NCBI GenBank assembly: GCA_021772695.1
Contig: JAJFLL010000197.1
Location: 1 to 18,038 of the forward strand
Origin: Deltaproteobacteria bacterium
GTDB taxonomy: Bacteria; UBA10199; DSSB01
Reading direction: 5' to 3'
DNA length: 18,038 bases
The notes beneath the pieces were generated by a model, which had not been told where the DNA came from, ran no database searches, and was given only the letters and a program-made list of their open reading frames with translations. Positions 1 to 9,177 of the stretch are shown piece after piece. The translations under genes and the position numbers were made by a program. The stretch's first letter is position 1. Every line of letters begins with the position of its first letter.

Positions 1-2291
1 GTTTCAAACAGGATGATGGAGAGATAATTTTCCGCCACTTCATCCCAAGAAGTGGAGAGCTGTCCGGTCTGGGCAAGGCGCAATCCCGTGGAGGTTCCCA
101 AGGCAATAGAGCCGCCCATAAAGGCAGTACCCGCTCTCAGGGCCAGTCGGCGACTCAAGGAAAGTTGGCCGATTTGACCGCCCGCTTGGGCTTCAGGTGT
201 CAACGCGCGGGCCAAACGTGCACTCAATGGCATGGTGGCACCGAAGACAACGGTATTCATGGCAGTGCTGACTGCTAGGTCCTCACCCCACATGCCCCAG
301 GTGGTGTGCAGACCTTCTTGGGCCCGACTACGGTGATGCAAGCTGGTGCCCACTAAACTCATGGTGGCCCCGGTGACAAAACCGGTGAGCACACGGGCTC
401 GCCAGGTGAGGGCGCCACCGGTTACTAAGCGTCCTAGGTTACCAGCCCGTGCCGCGGTGCCGGCTCGGGCCAATAAAAAGGCCGGTAAAAATTCGGCGGC
501 TAGGGCACCGGCGGCCAAGGACCATAAAGAGTCGCCCGAGGTCATGCGGTTAAAGGCACGTTCCACCCCAAAGCCCATGGAATCTAATTCTTCGAGCATG
601 TCTGCGGTGTGGGTGCGCAATTCTTGATGGACGGGAATACCCTCGGCGTAATCTTCCAAGGAGTTGATCAAATGCAGACTATTGACCACACCGGCAAAGG
701 TGGCTTCGCTATCACTGCGCAATTGCGCGGCATAGATCTCGATCATTTCTCCGGTGAATTGGTTGAGGATGTCGCTCGGTGTTGATTGTTGGGCCAAGGC
801 GTCGGCGATGGCGCGAATGCCCGCGGCCTGTTCTCGCGGCACCTGCTGGGCATAGCCCTGCAGCACCGTAACCGCTTGAGGACCGCTGCGCAGTAACTCT
901 AAGGCGGCCGCTTCATGATCACTGTGGTCAAAACTCAATTCTAAATCGGCGATGATTTGGGGGTAGGCTTCAATGGCCTCACGTACTTGCGCCACCGGAT
1001 TATAGGCGAGGTTTTCGCTGCGGCTAAAAACGGCTTCGAGCAGGGTGTGGCCGGGGCCTTCGGCATGTCGCAAAATGCGCGCCGCTGCCTGGCGTGCTGC
1101 ATTCACCAATGGGGTGTCGCCCAAACTTTCTTGGACTTCGGCGATTCGCTCGGCCACATCGGGGTGCGTTTCGCTGACAGCAGCTAATTCTTGCTGTAGG
1201 GTTTCGAGGGAATCTTCCGAAGCCATGCGCTGGGTGATTTCACGGATACTCATGCCCGGGTGGGCCAATATCATCGCAGTAGCAACCGTAGAATAGGCCT
1301 GATAACGGCTCTGAATTTCCGTTTCGTCATCCCGGTTGATGCCGTCCACCGAGGCGGCGGCTTGTACCACCAGTTCCGCAGCCATACTGTTCAAGATCAT
1401 CTGCGAACGCTCTGCATCACTGGTTTGATGCATATCATTGGCCAGGTGCACAGCCAGGCCGTCTTCTAAAATTTCGTGTCCGGCCCGCCAGGTCCAGAGT
1501 TCACCACTTGCTTCGGGCTCGGATTCACTCAATGGATGGTTTTGATAATAGCGGCACAATCTCCAAGCCAAGGAACGGGCCTCGGAAAAATTATGAGACA
1601 AGAGGGCGCGACGCATCTCGATGTCGGTCACTAAGGGCGAAATTTCGCCTTCCCCCAGCTGATGCACCGCAATGCCTTGGGCGTCGTCGAGTAAATCGGA
1701 ATAAATTCGACTCAAGGTTTCGCGCAACTGGGCCACGAGTTCCGGGTGGGCCTCGGAAAATGCGGGGCTGTCCTCGATGCGGGCCAGCATGGTGCGGGTG
1801 ATGCGCGCGGTGTGATGCAAATATCGAAATTGATGTAAGGGGGACAACTCGCCGTCGTTTTGAAAATATCCGCGGTAATCATTGGCCAGTTCGTTAAAGC
1901 GTTGAATATAATTGATGGCTTGGCCTTGCAGGGCAGGGTCTTCCAAACGGTGATGGGTCAAGACAAAGAGCCAACGAAAGGCGTGATAATAGCCTTCGCG
2001 ATGACCGGCATCGACCCATCCGAGGGCCTGTTGCAATCTTTGATCGTAGGCGGCTTCCCCACCTTGAAAATCGGGGTGGGCCAAAATGCTGGTGCGGTGT
2101 TCCTGGGAGCCCATGCGCAGCAGGGCGTCGGAGGCATGGCGAAATTGTGCCTCTTGATCTTCGCTCAACCGGCCGGTGGTGCCGCGGATGCGGTCCATTT
2201 GTTGTAGTGAAGATAAGCGAGGTTGTTCGCTGAGCGTGGTGCCTAGTCTTCCCACCAAGGGGCTACTAGGGGTATGAATGGGGCCGGTCAT
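1..2291 (-). CDS. Giant helical protein with Gly-rich hydrophobic block, paralogue of the upstream 1615-aa protein (C-terminus beyond the left edge)
   Basis: I do not recognise this family. The frame is open from ATG 2291 to the window edge, giving 763 codons with no stop, so the 3' end is missing. The start follows a good ribosome site (GGAGGAAAC directly before ATG). There is no signal peptide: the protein begins MTGPIHTPSSPLVG. Residues about 30-580 look like soluble, mostly alpha-helical sequence. From about residue 585 (SLWSLAAGALAAEFLPAF) to about 745 it becomes rich in Gly, Ala and hydrophobic residues. This block matches the middle of the 1615-residue neighbour: LLARAGT against FLRAAGT, a Gly-Arg-Leu-Val-x-Gly-Gly stretch, RAGTAFMGG against GLGTAFMGF, and WDEVAE against GEEWAE. 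It is therefore a paralogue and probably continues several hundred residues to the left. It is the last visible gene of the operon, 70 bases after the preceding stop. Function and location are unknown; membrane insertion by the Gly-rich block is inference. Confidence 0.85.
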   Translation of the reverse strand, partial: MTGPIHTPSSPLVGRLGTTLSEQPRLSSLQQMDRIRGTTGRLSEDQEAQFRHASDALLRMGSQEHRTSILAHPDFQGGEAAYDQRLQQALGWVDAGHREGYYHAFRWLFVLTHHRLEDPALQGQAINYIQRFNELANDYRGYFQNDGELSPLHQFRYLHHTARITRTMLARIEDSPAFSEAHPELVAQLRETLSRIYSDLLDDAQGIAVHQLGEGEISPLVTDIEMRRALLSHNFSEARSLAWRLCRYYQNHPLSESEPEASGELWTWRAGHEILEDGLAVHLANDMHQTSDAERSQMILNSMAAELVVQAAASVDGINRDDETEIQSRYQAYSTVATAMILAHPGMSIREITQRMASEDSLETLQQELAAVSETHPDVAERIAEVQESLGDTPLVNAARQAAARILRHAEGPGHTLLEAVFSRSENLAYNPVAQVREAIEAYPQIIADLELSFDHSDHEAAALELLRSGPQAVTVLQGYAQQVPREQAAGIRAIADALAQQSTPSDILNQFTGEMIEIYAAQLRSDSEATFAGVVNSLHLINSLEDYAEGIPVHQELRTHTADMLEELDSMGFGVERAFNRMTSGDSLWSLAAGALAAEFLPAFLLARAGTAARAGNLGRLVTGGALTWRARVLTGFVTGATMSLVGTSLHHRSRAQEGLHTTWGMWGEDLAVSTAMNTVVFGATMPLSARLARALTPEAQAGGQIGQLSLSRRLALRAGTAFMGGSIALGTSTGLRLAQTGQLSTSWDEVAENYLSIILFE

Positions 2292-2298
2292 GTTTCCT

Positions 2299-2319
2299 CC
2301 ACAGGCGGTGCCCCCGTGG
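2299..2319 (-). promoter_or_regulatory. Leader hairpin motif overlapping the ribosome site of the left-edge giant gene
   Basis: Read on the minus strand, CCACGGGGGCAC (2319-2308) is followed by CGCCT and then GTGG (2302-2299). The GTGG begins the ribosome site GTGGAGGA, and CCAC can pair with it. The same 12-mer, also followed by GTGGAGGA, lies in front of the 633-residue protein gene about 6.8 kb upstream. The repeat is seen directly; a role in translational control is inference. Confidence 0.45.
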
Positions 2320-2361
2320 AATCTTTAATATTATCGGCGATCTCCCAATAACGATGCGGCA

Positions 2362-5300
2362 TTAATCCCGAGTAAAGATGCGTTGCAGCAGGGAAGTCAA
2401 AGCCTCAGGAAGTCCCGAACCGCGTGACCAACTGACTCGTCTCACCTGGTATTGATTGGTATGGGCATCCCAGACCAATTGGCGATTTAAGATAAAAAAG
2501 CCCATATCCGAGTCGGCGGCCACCATGCGGTCCACGATATTTCGTGGCATGATATCGAAGGCAGGTTGTTCACCCGGGTTGTGGACGATGTAGATGCGCT
2601 CAAAGCGAGATTCCGTACCTTGGGTACCGGCCTCGGGAATGGGCAAGGTTTCAAGTTCGCCCACGAGTCGCTGAATTTCAATTTGATCGGCCACCCCTTC
2701 GAGGCGCAGGGTGTCTTGGGCGGAAATGCCTAGCACCCGCTCGCGAATCAATGGGATGGGGTCGGCCTCAGCTGCTTCTGCAGCACTTGAAGCTTCTACG
2801 GGAGGTTCCGGGCTCGCCGGTCGTCGGGGCGGTAAGGGCGGAGGCGTCGGTGTTCTGGGCGACGCCGGAGCTCCGGTTAGATCGTTGGGCAGTGGAGTCG
2901 GTCTTGGCAGTCGTTCCCCGCCTGCAGCTCCCGGAGTTTCATCGGGTCTGCGGGTGGGGCGTGCGTCCATGGGCAAGGGTGCCGGGTCGACACCGCTCGG
3001 TTCCAATTCAATGACATCGAGGGGATCCACCTCGTCAAAGAATTCTTCGGTGGGTTGGGCTTCTTCGGGCATGGGACCGCTGCGGCTTTCTTCCACCAGT
3101 GGTTCTTGGGCCTCGGTGGGAAAGATCTCCGTGGCCTCATCGCCCCGTTGCTGGCTGCGTTGCACTAATTCCTGGCTGACGGCCCGCCGTTGGGTGGTTC
3201 CGCCGATGGGGTCTCCCGTGCGCCGGCGGGGTCTTTGAGGCGATGGCGCTGGCGGGGGCGGTGGTTCCGATTCGGGGGCTACGGGTTCGGGGAATTGGTT
3301 GGCTAGCGTTCCTAGCATCAAGGAACCGTATTCCATGCCTTCCCCCAGCAATATTTGAAAAACCGGATCAACCGATTGCACATCGATCACTTGGTTGCGG
3401 GCGATGCGAAAACTTCCCCAAAATTCACCGGCGGGAGGTTGGTGGCCTTCCACCATAAAATGAAATTCTCCCGTCGTGGTGCGAAAGACATTGATGGTGG
3501 GATGGGTGCCCACGCTACCGGTGGTGCTGGCCACCTCCAACTGGACACGGAGGTATCCAGCCGTAAAGTTTTGCGCGGCCAATATTTCGGCGGCTTGTCG
3601 CAGTTGAGGCCCAGTGATTTCGGGATATTTCGCCCGAATCTGTTCGGCCAAGCCGGGAAGATCCGTAGTGGTCGGGAGCGCCGGTGGCGCTGGCGGTACG
3701 GAGCGGCGCGCCGCGGGGGGTACCGGAGGCGGTGAGGGTCGGGGACTTCGGGCACGAGGGCGCGGAGGTGCCGGTCGGACCCCAACAGTCACGTCGGTGG
3801 GACCAGCATGGTCACCCGTGGTGCCCGGTACGGAGGTGCCTACGGGAACGGGAAAAAAACTATCGTGCAGGGTTTCTAACAATAGACCTAAGAGACGATC
3901 GCTTGCGGTGGCCGCACGCACGGCCTCACCGCTATACCCGCGGTTGTGGACTCGTAACACACCTTCCATTTCGCTAGGTGGTGGTGCCTCTTCCAAGACT
4001 TCGGCCGTCACTCGTTCTCCATCCCGTCGCAGGCGTACGTAAATTTCTGGTTGGCTTAAGCCACCATCGATCTGGGCCTGCAGGGCGCGCCTCGCCTGGG
4101 TAAAGACTTGAATGAGGCGGCGGTGGACCGGGTGTTGGGTATTGCTGGCGATTTCCTGGGCCTGCGTGAAGGTGCTTTCTGCCTCTGGACCCGTTCCCAC
4201 CGTGATTTCTCTGGCGGCCACTTGTCTGGCTTCCACCACTCGCATCAGGGCATCGAGCAAAATGGGATCACCCAGGGTGGACAGATTGTCCAAGGTGCCT
4301 TCGTTGTCGATGGTAAAGCGTCGTGACCGATCCGCAGTAGGGCGTAATGAAGGTTCCAAGACTAAAGTGCCGTCGGCCTCACGGGAAGCCTCGATCCAAA
4401 CATGGCGGGCGCGGGGATGCTGGGACAATAGGGCGCGGGCTTCGGCGCGAATGGCGCGCATCTGACTGTTAAACTCTGGTGAGCGGTACAGCACTTCCCC
4501 TTCTTGGCTGGCATAACTTTCCCGAGTCACCCAACGTAATGGGGTTTCGGCCTCAAGATCAAAGAGGGGAATACGTTCGCGCCCCAATTGCTCCGACAAA
4601 TCGTAAGGGAAACGACCGCGGGCCATCTCGCGAGCCAGATAGCGAGTCAATTCCGACCGTTGTGTGGCCAATCCCGGGCGCCTTGCGATCATGGGTTCTA
4701 CCGCAAAGCTTTCAATGCCACGCATGCTGTGGGGACCTACCATGGCCTCGGGCCAGAAGCGGCTGCCGATGGGGCGCCAGGCCCAATGGCTCATGCGATC
4801 AAAAGTCCATAGGGTGATGGCCGTCTCAGCCCATTCTTCACCGCTGGCCCATTGCCACTCCCCGCTATAGAGAGAACGGTTGGCCATGGCACCGAAGCCC
4901 ATGAAGGCCGTGCCGAGCCCCACGCTGCCCAAATGCATGCCAAAGCGTTGCCCCAAACTGGGTGTGGTTCCCGGCAGGATGCCCATGCGCCGAGAAAGGG
5001 CAGGACCCACGCCGATGGTCATGCCGATGGCGGCGCCGGCAAAGAGGGAGCCGGAAGCAATATGGGACCAATTTTCCGTGGTCCAAAAATCCATGTCGTC
5101 ACGACGCATGGCATAGATGGCCGATCCCACCACGTTCATGGACAAGGCCACACCCGTACCGATGGCCCAATGGCCCCAACCGGTGACGCGTCCGCCCCGT
5201 ACCAAGGCACCGAGGCGCCCTTCGGTACCGGCGGCACGAAGGAAGAGCATTTCACCGACGCCGGCCGCAAGGGTGCCGAATATGGTCATGCCCCAGAACT

Positions 5301-7209
5301 CGGGACTCAGCAGGGTGTTCTCCATCACGTGGGTAAAACTAAATCCCGTATTATTTTCTAAGGCCCGGGTGGCGATGTTTTGCAACGACTCAGGCATGGC
5401 CACATCTGGAGCGATCTGTTGGGTTTGGCTCAACTCGGTCAAAAATAATTGGAAGGCGGGCAGGTAGGTCTCGTGTTCTACAGCCAGAGCCTGAAAGCTT
5501 TCGATCAAGCCTTGCACCGGTTGGGTATAATTCTGGTCCAAGCCTTCACCTTCAAGCCCCAGACTTACCGTCAACATGGCTTCGGCAAATTCCGTATAGC
5601 CTTCACTCCGCTCGGCCACTGGGATGCTGGCATCCAGTAAATTATTGGTCTGGCCGCCATAGTGGGCCAACATGAAGGCGATCATTTCGCCTTCGATGGA
5701 ACCGTCGCCGGGATCTTGCATCCCTAGGGCTTGCAGTACACGAGCGCGCAGCATGGGATGACGGTCTAAAATGGCACCAGCCTGGGTCAGTCCTCGTTGC
5801 TCACCATCCTGGGTTAAAATAACATTGAAAGGGGTTTCACTCTGGTGTTCCAAAATGTGGGAGGCCACGGTGCGGGCATTTTCAAAGAGGGTTGTCCAAT
5901 CCTCCGAAGTGATATCTCCCTCGATCCCCATTTGGTTCAAAGCAGTGCGGAATTCGGGATTGCTGCCGAATCTTTGCTGAAATTGCTCAATCAATTGAGT
6001 GCGTTGTTGGACTTCATATTCATCGAGGGCTTGCTGAATGGCTTCAGGAGTGGCTCCGTCTCGACCTTGTAACATTTGTCCCAGCATGCCTCGAGACTGG
6101 TCGTCCAATTGCCCGATGCTGCTCATCGCCTCTAAGACGGCCGAGGCATCTTGTCCGGCCAGGCCGTCGTTGAGCAAAATGGCCGCCAAAAATTGAAATT
6201 GTTGGACCTGTTGCACCTGTTGGGTTTGCTCGGCCTCGCTAAGCTCCTCTTCTTGATCGGCATTACGGGTGATCAGAGAAAGATAACCTAAAGCCGACAG
6301 GGTGGTCCGGGTGCGGGCATTCAGAGAAAGGATCGCGCTCGGATCATTGGCCAATTGAAATAAGGTAGCATTGACGCCCAAGCGGACTTGGTTCCTTAGG
6401 CCCGTGGCCTCTTCGGGCGTCAGGGGAGAAGCGATGTCATCGGCCTGGATTTGTTGGCGAGCACTAGCCAGAGCCGCAATGGCCCCCGCGGAATCCTCAC
6501 CCAAGACGCTAACTTGGGCGTCGACAAAACTGACTAAATATCCCGGTAGGGGATTGGGTCGTTGGGCCACCGGAATGGCGGACGCTTCCGACTGGGTTTG
6601 ATTCGCGGAAACAAAGGCCTGGGTACGCTCTGCCAGGCGCAAAAGCAAACTGCGGTGCGGTGGGCTCAAAGCGCCTTCGGCATTGCTGTGCAACAGGGCA
6701 CCGCCGAATTGTAAAATATTGAAGAGAAATTTCGCCGTATCTCGAAGCCCCAAGGGCCCGGCGTTAGAACTCCACGAACCTTGTACGCGAGGGCTCGTCA
6801 AAAGATGTAAAACTTCATTGATGACTCGTACCGCGATGGCATGAAACTCTGGTGGGGTGGCTAATACCATTCCTTGGGAACGGGCCATTTGTTGCATGCC
6901 TTGAGCCTCAGCTGAAATGGCTAACAAGGTGTCATAGTATCTTCCCAAATTATTTAAATTCGCTTCGGCTAAATTGGCCTCGATGGTTTCGAGACAGGGA
7001 GTTTCACTCCCGGTAGCGCAAAGTCGTTGTAAGCTACCAGCACCCAATTGACCGAATAATTGACCTTGAGATTCTCGGGCCAAGTGTTCCCCTTGGGCAA
7101 CAGCGCCGCCCTCAGGTCCTTGATTGGGAACGGGGTTGGTGGGAATCTCGGGAAGGTCCCCTTGGGCCTCCCGAGGCAGTCCTAAAAAAAATCGTACTGG
7201 TGAACTCAT
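2362..7209 (-). CDS. 1615-aa multidomain protein of unknown function: helical N-terminus, Gly-rich hydrophobic core, alpha/beta repeats with Pro-rich linkers
   Basis: Not recognised. The start ATG 7209 has AAGAGGA about nine bases upstream and lies 22 bases after the preceding stop, so it is in the same operon. There is no signal peptide (MSSPVRFFLGLPREAQGD). Residues about 40-625 are helical, including a Gln-rich stretch near 325-335 (QQVQQVQQFQF). Residues about 629-785 form a Gly/Ala-rich hydrophobic block shared with the next gene's product. Residues about 880-1140, 1185-1300 and 1480-1615 look like divergent copies of a helix-plus-strands module: a helix, a strand such as HVWIEAS, IYVRLR, INVFRT or IYIVHN, further strands, and a closing amphipathic helix such as LLDALMRVV or LTSLLQRIF. 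They are separated by Pro/Arg-rich linkers near 1140-1183, 1303-1328 and 1437-1470 and an acidic linker near 1380-1410. This build suggests a scaffold or surface/secreted giant, but no enzymatic motif was found. Confidence 0.9.
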   Translation of the reverse strand: MSSPVRFFLGLPREAQGDLPEIPTNPVPNQGPEGGAVAQGEHLARESQGQLFGQLGAGSLQRLCATGSETPCLETIEANLAEANLNNLGRYYDTLLAISAEAQGMQQMARSQGMVLATPPEFHAIAVRVINEVLHLLTSPRVQGSWSSNAGPLGLRDTAKFLFNILQFGGALLHSNAEGALSPPHRSLLLRLAERTQAFVSANQTQSEASAIPVAQRPNPLPGYLVSFVDAQVSVLGEDSAGAIAALASARQQIQADDIASPLTPEEATGLRNQVRLGVNATLFQLANDPSAILSLNARTRTTLSALGYLSLITRNADQEEELSEAEQTQQVQQVQQFQFLAAILLNDGLAGQDASAVLEAMSSIGQLDDQSRGMLGQMLQGRDGATPEAIQQALDEYEVQQRTQLIEQFQQRFGSNPEFRTALNQMGIEGDITSEDWTTLFENARTVASHILEHQSETPFNVILTQDGEQRGLTQAGAILDRHPMLRARVLQALGMQDPGDGSIEGEMIAFMLAHYGGQTNNLLDASIPVAERSEGYTEFAEAMLTVSLGLEGEGLDQNYTQPVQGLIESFQALAVEHETYLPAFQLFLTELSQTQQIAPDVAMPESLQNIATRALENNTGFSFTHVMENTLLSPEFWGMTIFGTLAAGVGEMLFLRAAGTEGRLGALVRGGRVTGWGHWAIGTGVALSMNVVGSAIYAMRRDDMDFWTTENWSHIASGSLFAGAAIGMTIGVGPALSRRMGILPGTTPSLGQRFGMHLGSVGLGTAFMGFGAMANRSLYSGEWQWASGEEWAETAITLWTFDRMSHWAWRPIGSRFWPEAMVGPHSMRGIESFAVEPMIARRPGLATQRSELTRYLAREMARGRFPYDLSEQLGRERIPLFDLEAETPLRWVTRESYASQEGEVLYRSPEFNSQMRAIRAEARALLSQHPRARHVWIEASREADGTLVLEPSLRPTADRSRRFTIDNEGTLDNLSTLGDPILLDALMRVVEARQVAAREITVGTGPEAESTFTQAQEIASNTQHPVHRRLIQVFTQARRALQAQIDGGLSQPEIYVRLRRDGERVTAEVLEEAPPPSEMEGVLRVHNRGYSGEAVRAATASDRLLGLLLETLHDSFFPVPVGTSVPGTTGDHAGPTDVTVGVRPAPPRPRARSPRPSPPPVPPAARRSVPPAPPALPTTTDLPGLAEQIRAKYPEITGPQLRQAAEILAAQNFTAGYLRVQLEVASTTGSVGTHPTINVFRTTTGEFHFMVEGHQPPAGEFWGSFRIARNQVIDVQSVDPVFQILLGEGMEYGSLMLGTLANQFPEPVAPESEPPPPPAPSPQRPRRRTGDPIGGTTQRRAVSQELVQRSQQRGDEATEIFPTEAQEPLVEESRSGPMPEEAQPTEEFFDEVDPLDVIELEPSGVDPAPLPMDARPTRRPDETPGAAGGERLPRPTPLPNDLTGAPASPRTPTPPPLPPRRPASPEPPVEASSAAEAAEADPIPLIRERVLGISAQDTLRLEGVADQIEIQRLVGELETLPIPEAGTQGTESRFERIYIVHNPGEQPAFDIMPRNIVDRMVAADSDMGFFILNRQLVWDAHTNQYQVRRVSWSRGSGLPEALTSLLQRIFTRD

Positions 7210-7231
7210 AGGTCTTTTCCTCTTAACAAAA

Positions 7232-9133
7232 CTATTCTCCGCCTTGCGGTGGACCCGAAGGAGACGGCGGTGGGGGCGTCGGCCTGGGTCTTACTCTACT
7301 GGAATCCGTCGGCCTTGGTGTTCGCCGAACCCTGCGGGGCACCGGCAGCGTTGGGGCGTCGTATTCCGGATTTAATAAACGTAAAATTTCTAGGGCGCCT
7401 TGACCGGCTTGGTGCCAATGGCTGTCTCGTGCGGGCAAGTCGGAGCGAACAAAGTTGTTTAGCAGTTCCGAAAGATTATCCATGGTGCGTCGAAAGCGAA
7501 TGCGAAAACTTTCCGGTGATGCTCGTAGTACCCGAACCATGGTTTGCATGTGGGTTAAGGCTTCTTGGGCTCGGGTCCGGCGTGCACGAAAGTTGCCTTC
7601 ACCGGCTTGGTTTCTTGCCGATTGGAAGGCGACAATATGATCTCTTAATTGCTCCCGGTAGAGTTGCAGATGGGCCGCTTCCAATTCCACATTGGCCACC
7701 GCCTGTTCAAAGGTACCGCGTAATTCTTGGTGACGATCTCTGAGTTCTTGCTTCAAGGCCTCGGGCACATCGCCGTTGAGTTGTTCGATGCGCGCGGCCA
7801 TGGTGTCTAAGGTGCTGCGCCAGGCGGTCATGCGTTCGGAGCCGGGGCGAAAGTCTGCGGGTTCTTCGCCTTCCCTAAGTTCCCTTAAATGACCGCGAGC
7901 CTCGACGATGACCGCGATGGGATCATCGAGATCGGCCGGGGTGACGCCTAGGCTTCTGTCATGGTGAACTCTGCGTTGGATCTCGGCCATCTTGCCTACC
8001 AAGGCACGAAGCTGTCGATCCAAATACGTGGCCGCACCATAGGATTCTTCCCGTTGTCGCAGGCGATACCTAAGGGCCGGTTGGTTTTGTATGGCTTCGC
8101 TAAAATCTGTGACAAAGCGGCGGATGGTATCCAAATCCACCGTTGGGGAATCGCCGGCTAATTGTCCGAAATAGATGCGGTCCATACGACTTTGCAAATG
8201 GCTTAAAATTTCCGTTCCTTCGATCCATTCTCCATACTCCCTTAGGGAACTTGAAATTTCTTCATCCAAGGCTTCGGCGGTGTCATCGAGGGATTGAAGG
8301 TCTGCTTGGATTTGGCTGAGAATTTCTTCACGGGAAGGTCCGGTGTGGGAGTGATCCTCGGTGGCCTGTGCAGGGGCCAGGGTTTGCGCCCGTTCAATCA
8401 CCGTATCTAAACTAGTATTGAAATCTTGTAAGGCACTTCGAGCTTGGGTGAGCGGAGTCGGTGGAGCCGTTGGCGTTTGGGAAACATCGTCTTCAGCTTC
8501 AGAACTTCTGGGTCTGGCACCAAAGGGAAATTCCAGATTCAAACGAATGCCTACGGAAAATTCGATGCCGTCGACCATGGCGCCCTGGGCGGGAATAACA
8601 CTGCCTTCCACTTCCATGCCCGGAATGGAGACAGAACCGGAAGGGGAATATAAAAAGCGTCCCCAAAGATCGATGGAGACATCGTCGACGGGAATACGTG
8701 CGCCCATTTCTCCTCCCAGTACGGCAAGGATGCCCGTTACTGGAGCGCGGGTTTCAAGGTCGGCAATAAATTGCTCTTGCCCGGTCAAAACACGGACACC
8801 ACCTTCGAGGGCTGCATATAAAGAAAATTCAGGAATGATGGAGTATTCCCCCTCCGCTCGGAGTCCCACCAGAACTTCGTCAGTGAAATTAGTATCGAGA
8901 TGCAGGCCGAGGCCGAAGATGGGGTGGGGGCGAAATTGTGCCAAGAGTCCGAGGCGAACCGGCAAGCCGGCATCACCGGCAGCCATGAAGGCCGCTTCGA
9001 TGCCCAGGCTCCCCACAACGCCAGTCGAGATTGAGGTCGCAGGGGGCTGGCTACGCTCAGAAGCGTCATCGGCAGGTACTACTTGTCCGGAAGATCTACT
9101 TTGAGATCCACGGGGCGACACCGGAAAGGTCAC
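7232..9133 (-). CDS. Beta-barrel-like domain plus long helical region, no signal peptide; first gene of the giant-protein operon
   Basis: Not recognised by family. I chose GTG 9133 because GGAGGAG lies six bases before it; an upstream GTG at 9148 in the same frame would fall inside that ribosome site. The product is 633 residues. Residues about 35-210 show about eight amphipathic strands with alternating hydrophobic positions and turn residues (for example LPVRLGLLAQF, FGLGLHLDTNF, VLVGLRAEGEY, EFSLYAALEGGV, EFSVGIRLNLEFPFG), as in small outer-membrane barrels. Yet the N-terminus (MTFPVSPRGSQSRSSG) is polar and no upstream in-frame sequence could supply a signal peptide. Residues about 215-600 are helical and charged, with coiled-coil character. 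The tail (from about 600) is Arg/Pro-rich and ends PPQGGE, similar in style to the linkers of the 1615-residue protein encoded 22 bases downstream. The barrel assignment is inferred from pattern alone. Confidence 0.85.
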   Translation of the reverse strand: MTFPVSPRGSQSRSSGQVVPADDASERSQPPATSISTGVVGSLGIEAAFMAAGDAGLPVRLGLLAQFRPHPIFGLGLHLDTNFTDEVLVGLRAEGEYSIIPEFSLYAALEGGVRVLTGQEQFIADLETRAPVTGILAVLGGEMGARIPVDDVSIDLWGRFLYSPSGSVSIPGMEVEGSVIPAQGAMVDGIEFSVGIRLNLEFPFGARPRSSEAEDDVSQTPTAPPTPLTQARSALQDFNTSLDTVIERAQTLAPAQATEDHSHTGPSREEILSQIQADLQSLDDTAEALDEEISSSLREYGEWIEGTEILSHLQSRMDRIYFGQLAGDSPTVDLDTIRRFVTDFSEAIQNQPALRYRLRQREESYGAATYLDRQLRALVGKMAEIQRRVHHDRSLGVTPADLDDPIAVIVEARGHLRELREGEEPADFRPGSERMTAWRSTLDTMAARIEQLNGDVPEALKQELRDRHQELRGTFEQAVANVELEAAHLQLYREQLRDHIVAFQSARNQAGEGNFRARRTRAQEALTHMQTMVRVLRASPESFRIRFRRTMDNLSELLNNFVRSDLPARDSHWHQAGQGALEILRLLNPEYDAPTLPVPRRVRRTPRPTDSSRVRPRPTPPPPSPSGPPQGGE

Positions 9134-9139
9134 TGGAAA

Positions 9140-9160
9140 CTCCTCCACGTGCCCCCGTGG
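9140..9160 (-). promoter_or_regulatory. Leader hairpin motif overlapping the ribosome site of the 633-aa protein gene
   Basis: On the minus strand CCACGGGGGCAC (9160-9149) runs straight into GTGGAGGAG (9148-9140), so CCAC can pair with GTGG and cover part of the ribosome site. It is the same motif as at 2299-2319 in the same operon. The match is direct observation; the folding and the control role are inferred. Confidence 0.45.
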
Positions 9161-9177
9161 CGAGAATTGACATAAAA

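Noticed and set aside
2711..4042. Long open frames on the plus strand opposite the Pro-rich part of the 1615-aa protein
   Set aside because: They are antisense reflections of a GC-rich, Pro/Arg/Ser-rich coding region, without ribosome sites or protein-like composition.
8361..9104. A 247-codon plus-strand frame opposite the barrel-like gene
   Set aside because: Its composition is Ser/Arg/Pro-biased, it has no credible ribosome site, and the opposite strand encodes a coherent protein in an operon.
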